Assembly: GCA_947176715.1 (NCBI GenBank)
Contig: CAMWRR010000087.1
Location: forward strand, 1-7,614
Direction: 5' to 3'
DNA from: an uncultured Rikenellaceae bacterium
GTDB lineage: Bacteria > Bacteroidota > Bacteroidia > Bacteroidales > Rikenellaceae
Length of the DNA stretch: 7,614 bases
The notes beneath the pieces are model-generated. The model ran no database searches. It had not been told where the DNA came from and saw only the letters and a list, made by a program, of their open reading frames with translations. Position numbers and translations under genes: made by a program. How positions within the stretch are numbered: the first letter of the stretch is position 1; each line of letters opens with the position of its first letter. Positions 6,099-7,614 of the stretch are shown here, piece by piece.

Positions 6099-6161
6099 TT
6101 TTTAGATTAAGTGTGCAAAAGCGTGCTTTTCTTTCAAATAACTGCTAAACTTGATTCTTTG

Positions 6162-6620
6162 ATGAATAACTACCCTGACCTGAAATTGCGAGACGTAGAG
6201 GGCAAACGGGAGGTATTCGACCCATTGCGCAAAAAGTGGGTGGCATATACTCCCGAAGAGCATGTCAGGCAGACATTTATCCTCTTTCTCACGCTCGACA
6301 GAGGCGTACCGCCCGAGCTGATAGCCGTAGAGCACAGATTCAAAGGTGCCCTCGGCAAAGAGTATCGTGCCGACATAATAGTACACGACCGTAACGGAGC
6401 GCCCCGGCTTCTGGTGGAGTGCAAGGCCGCCGACGTGCGCATCACCCGCGATACCGTACTGCAGGCCACCCGTTACAACTACATAGTAAAGGCCGCATAC
6501 ATAGCCCTCACCAACGGACACCAGAATTACCTTTTCAAAACCAAAGATCTTGCCAATTACGCCGCTGTAAATCCTTTCCCGCCCTATTCCGAATGGGGTT
6601 CTGCAAATTTCGAGCCATAA
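6162..6620 (+). CDS. Small stand-alone PD-(D/E)XK protein, type I restriction enzyme R N-terminal-like (HSDR_N)
   Basis: This 152-residue protein resembles the nuclease-fold N-terminal domain of HsdR but has no helicase or other restriction subunit beside it. The opening follows the family pattern: LKLRDVEGKREVFDPLRKKW (about 7-26), then TPEEHVRQ (30-37). Likely nuclease-core residues are D71 (RADIIVHDR), E86 and K88 (LVECKA), and a QxxxY pair, Q101 and Y105 (LQATRY), as in RecB-like nucleases. The set looks intact, so catalysis is possible, but the function of these single-domain proteins is unknown to me. In other Bacteroidota I recall relatives near holA; here the neighbour is a divergent malic enzyme. 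A longer reading from GTG 6111 (169 residues) adds a segment that does not look like the family, so I prefer ATG 6162. A hairpin follows the stop at once. Confidence 0.85.
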   Translation: MNNYPDLKLRDVEGKREVFDPLRKKWVAYTPEEHVRQTFILFLTLDRGVPPELIAVEHRFKGALGKEYRADIIVHDRNGAPRLLVECKAADVRITRDTVLQATRYNYIVKAAYIALTNGHQNYLFKTKDLANYAAVNPFPPYSEWGSANFEP

Positions 6621-6621
6621 G

Positions 6622-6687
6622 CCTCCGGTGGCTATATCCAAAAGGATATGGCCGGGAGGGTCTCTTCATAACACAGGTGTGTTTTTT
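6622..6687 (+). terminator. Tandem hairpins and T run terminating the HsdR-N-like gene
   Basis: One base after the TAA stop, CCTCC (6622-6626) pairs with GGAGG (6655-6659) around an inner 10-bp stem (6630-6639 with 6644-6653, one T-G pair) and an AAAA loop. A second short hairpin, AACAC-AGGT-GTGTT (6670-6683), runs into TTTTTT (6682-6687). The first hairpin is strong but lacks its own T run; the second has weak pairing but a good T run. Together they make a likely + strand terminator. Confidence 0.6.
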
Positions 6688-6862
6688 CGTCTGAGGAACG
6701 TCTCTTGCGTCAATGGCTTAAAAAGCTGAAACACACTTGTTCTATTCGCTTTGATGCAGGCGTTTTCCCGCCTCGGCATAATCGGGTTTCTGCTGTCGGC
6801 CTATCGGAAACGCTATTAAACAGTCTTCGGCAAAAATCTCATTAAGGCCGAAACAGCTTTAT
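6688..6862. other. Gene-free stretch between terminator and inverted repeat
   Basis: I see no gene here. Two points stand out. AAACACACTTGT (6729-6740) can pair with ACAGGTGTGTTT (6673-6684) over 12 positions with one G-U, which could fold the intervening 44 nt. A minus strand frame of 38 codons (6858-6742) is open and reads plausibly as protein but has no ATG. Either could be a remnant or chance. Confidence 0.4.
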
Positions 6863-6916
6863 ACATACACGACAGACCCGAATGTTTTGTGAAACATTCG
6901 GGTCTGTCGTGTATGT
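6863..6916. repeat. Perfect 25-bp inverted repeat with 4-nt loop downstream of the efflux gene
   Basis: The left arm 6863-6887 and right arm 6892-6916 are exact reverse complements around the loop TGTG. The core reads GACAGACCCGAATG. It starts 10 nt beyond the stop of the minus-strand efflux gene, as expected for a 3'-end hairpin or terminator, but there is no T run on either side (ATAAAGC follows on the minus strand, CGTCCC on the + strand). It is probably a transcription end signal or mRNA-stabilising hairpin of the efflux transcript. Confidence 0.8.
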
Positions 6917-6926
6917 CGTCCCGGCT

Positions 6927-7577
6927 CTACTCCGCACTCGGCACCGAGAGCGGATGCGTATCGGGCCACTGAGTGGGTGCCGGGTCGTTCTGCCATCCGC
7001 CGCCGAGAGCCTTGTAGAGATCCACCAAGGCTATCTGATGGTCGCGTATGGCGTTGCTCAGACCTATCTGTGCATCGAAATAGCTTCGTTGGGCGTCGAG
7101 CACGTCCAGATAGCTTATCACGCCGTTGATGTACTGCAAGCGGGCAAGGTCGATATATATTCGCGACGCCTCTTCGAGCTTGCGTTTACTGTCGTATGCG
7201 TCCCGCTTCTTGTTGTAGGCGACGATGGCGTTGTCGGCCTCGTGGAATACCTCGAGAACGGTCTTTTTGTATCGCTCGGTCTCCTGTTCGTATGCGGCCT
7301 GTTGCGCCCTGTATTTTGCCCGCAACTTACCCCACGAGAAGATGGGGGCGAGAATCTGTCCGCCCACGTAGCCGTAGGGCGAGCGCAGGAAGTCGGCTAT
7401 CTCGTTCTCGACCTCCAGGCCGTACGTGCCCGAGAAGCTGATTTTGGGGAACATGTCGGTGTAGGCCACACCTACCGCGGCGTTGGCGCTTTTGAGCCTG
7501 TATTCGGCCGCACGCACATCGGGACGTCTCTTCAGCCACTCCGACCGCAACCCCCCCGGCCCAGCCCCCGGCCGCAT
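6927..7577 (-). CDS. RND efflux system outer-membrane channel protein, NodT/OprM family, C-terminal part
   Basis: TolC-like outer-membrane factors form the exit duct of tripartite pumps. The visible 200-odd residues are the second OEP half: LKRRPDVRAAEYRLKSAN followed by AAVGVAYTDMFPKI, a typical repeat-start signature of the NodT family; PIFSWGKLRAKYRAQQAAYE in the coiled-coil hairpin; and YINGVISYLDVLDAQRSYFD with LVDLYKALGGGW near the C-terminus. The signal peptide, lipobox and first half lie beyond the right edge. The ATG at 7577 is only an apparent start: the codons before LRSEW are G-rich and atypical, and a one-base shift in the C7 run at 7551-7557 would open the frame to the window end. 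The reliable coding part is therefore 6927 to about 7550. The pump genes expected upstream are outside the window. A perfect inverted repeat follows the stop. Confidence 0.88.
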   Translation of the reverse strand: MRPGAGPGGLRSEWLKRRPDVRAAEYRLKSANAAVGVAYTDMFPKISFSGTYGLEVENEIADFLRSPYGYVGGQILAPIFSWGKLRAKYRAQQAAYEQETERYKKTVLEVFHEADNAIVAYNKKRDAYDSKRKLEEASRIYIDLARLQYINGVISYLDVLDAQRSYFDAQIGLSNAIRDHQIALVDLYKALGGGWQNDPAPTQWPDTHPLSVPSAE

Positions 7578-7614
7578 CGTCTCTTAGAGCCTCACGCCCC
7601 AGGTTTTGGGGTGG
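7551..7614. other. Suspect right-edge sequence (homopolymers, stop codon and frameshift in the efflux gene)
   Basis: The last 64 bases hold a C7 run, a C5 run, GGCC blocks and CCCC-aggtttt-GGGG, unlike the even codon pattern of the efflux gene. In the efflux frame there is a stop (TAA on the minus strand, 7586-7584) just before the ATG at 7577. In the neighbouring frame the minus strand is open from 7614 to the C7 run (reading ...NLGREALRDD...). One base removed from the C7 run joins that frame to the rest. The expected GLPSEWL motif reads GLRSEWL, which also suggests a base error. This pattern fits a poor-quality contig end better than a real gene end. Confidence 0.6.

Noticed and set aside
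6162..6620. Restriction-modification or defence island
   Set aside because: Only a single HsdR-N-like domain is present; there is no methyltransferase, specificity subunit, helicase or mobile-element gene in the window.
6102..6641. Minus-strand 179-residue frame opposite the HsdR-N gene
   Set aside because: The plus strand encodes a recognisable family with its core residues; the antisense product matches nothing I know and overlaps the promoter region and the terminator.

Overview
This 7.6-kb window looks like a chromosomal housekeeping region from a member of the Bacteroidota, most likely a fairly GC-rich Bacteroidales, with an Alistipes/Rikenellaceae-like organism as my best guess. The reasons are exact matches to the Bacteroidota -7 promoter consensus TAnnTTTG, no obvious purine-rich Shine-Dalgarno sites, protein families of Bacteroidota type (the acyl-CoA ligase and the stand-alone HsdR-N protein), and strong use of ATA for isoleucine despite a moderately high G+C content. 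The taxonomy is inference, because no rRNA or marker phylogeny can be done here.

Layout from left to right. An acyl-CoA/AMP-forming ligase enters from the left edge on the + strand and ends at 1384. A convergent, apparently non-coding gap of about 540 bp (1385-1923) holds three separate short tandem-repeat arrays and a set of hairpins, including the likely terminator of the opposing operon. A minus-strand cluster follows (read right to left): a possible 61-residue single-pass membrane protein, lptB (LPS-export ATPase), thiL (thiamine-monophosphate kinase) and adk (adenylate kinase). lptB, thiL and adk are 49 and 35 nt apart and probably form one transcript, with a candidate promoter and 5' hairpin just ahead of lptB. 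Next is a single-gene minus-strand unit encoding a short, catalytic-domain-only malic enzyme, closed by a strong intrinsic terminator. Divergent from it on the + strand is a small PD-(D/E)XK protein with an HsdR-N-type fold. After another gene-poor stretch (6621-6926) with a tandem terminator and a 25-bp perfect inverted repeat, the 3' end of a NodT/OprM-type outer-membrane efflux gene runs leftward from the right edge.

The genes serve core functions: lipid activation, LPS export to the outer membrane, cofactor synthesis (TPP), adenylate balance and malate-to-pyruvate flux, plus envelope efflux. I see no defence island, prophage, integrase, CRISPR array or biosynthetic cluster, and no convincing new system. 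The parts most worth a second look are the repeat cluster at 1529-1785, the structured gap at 6622-6916, the PTA-less malic enzyme, and the right-hand 64 bases, which look like a frameshifted or mis-assembled end of the efflux gene.
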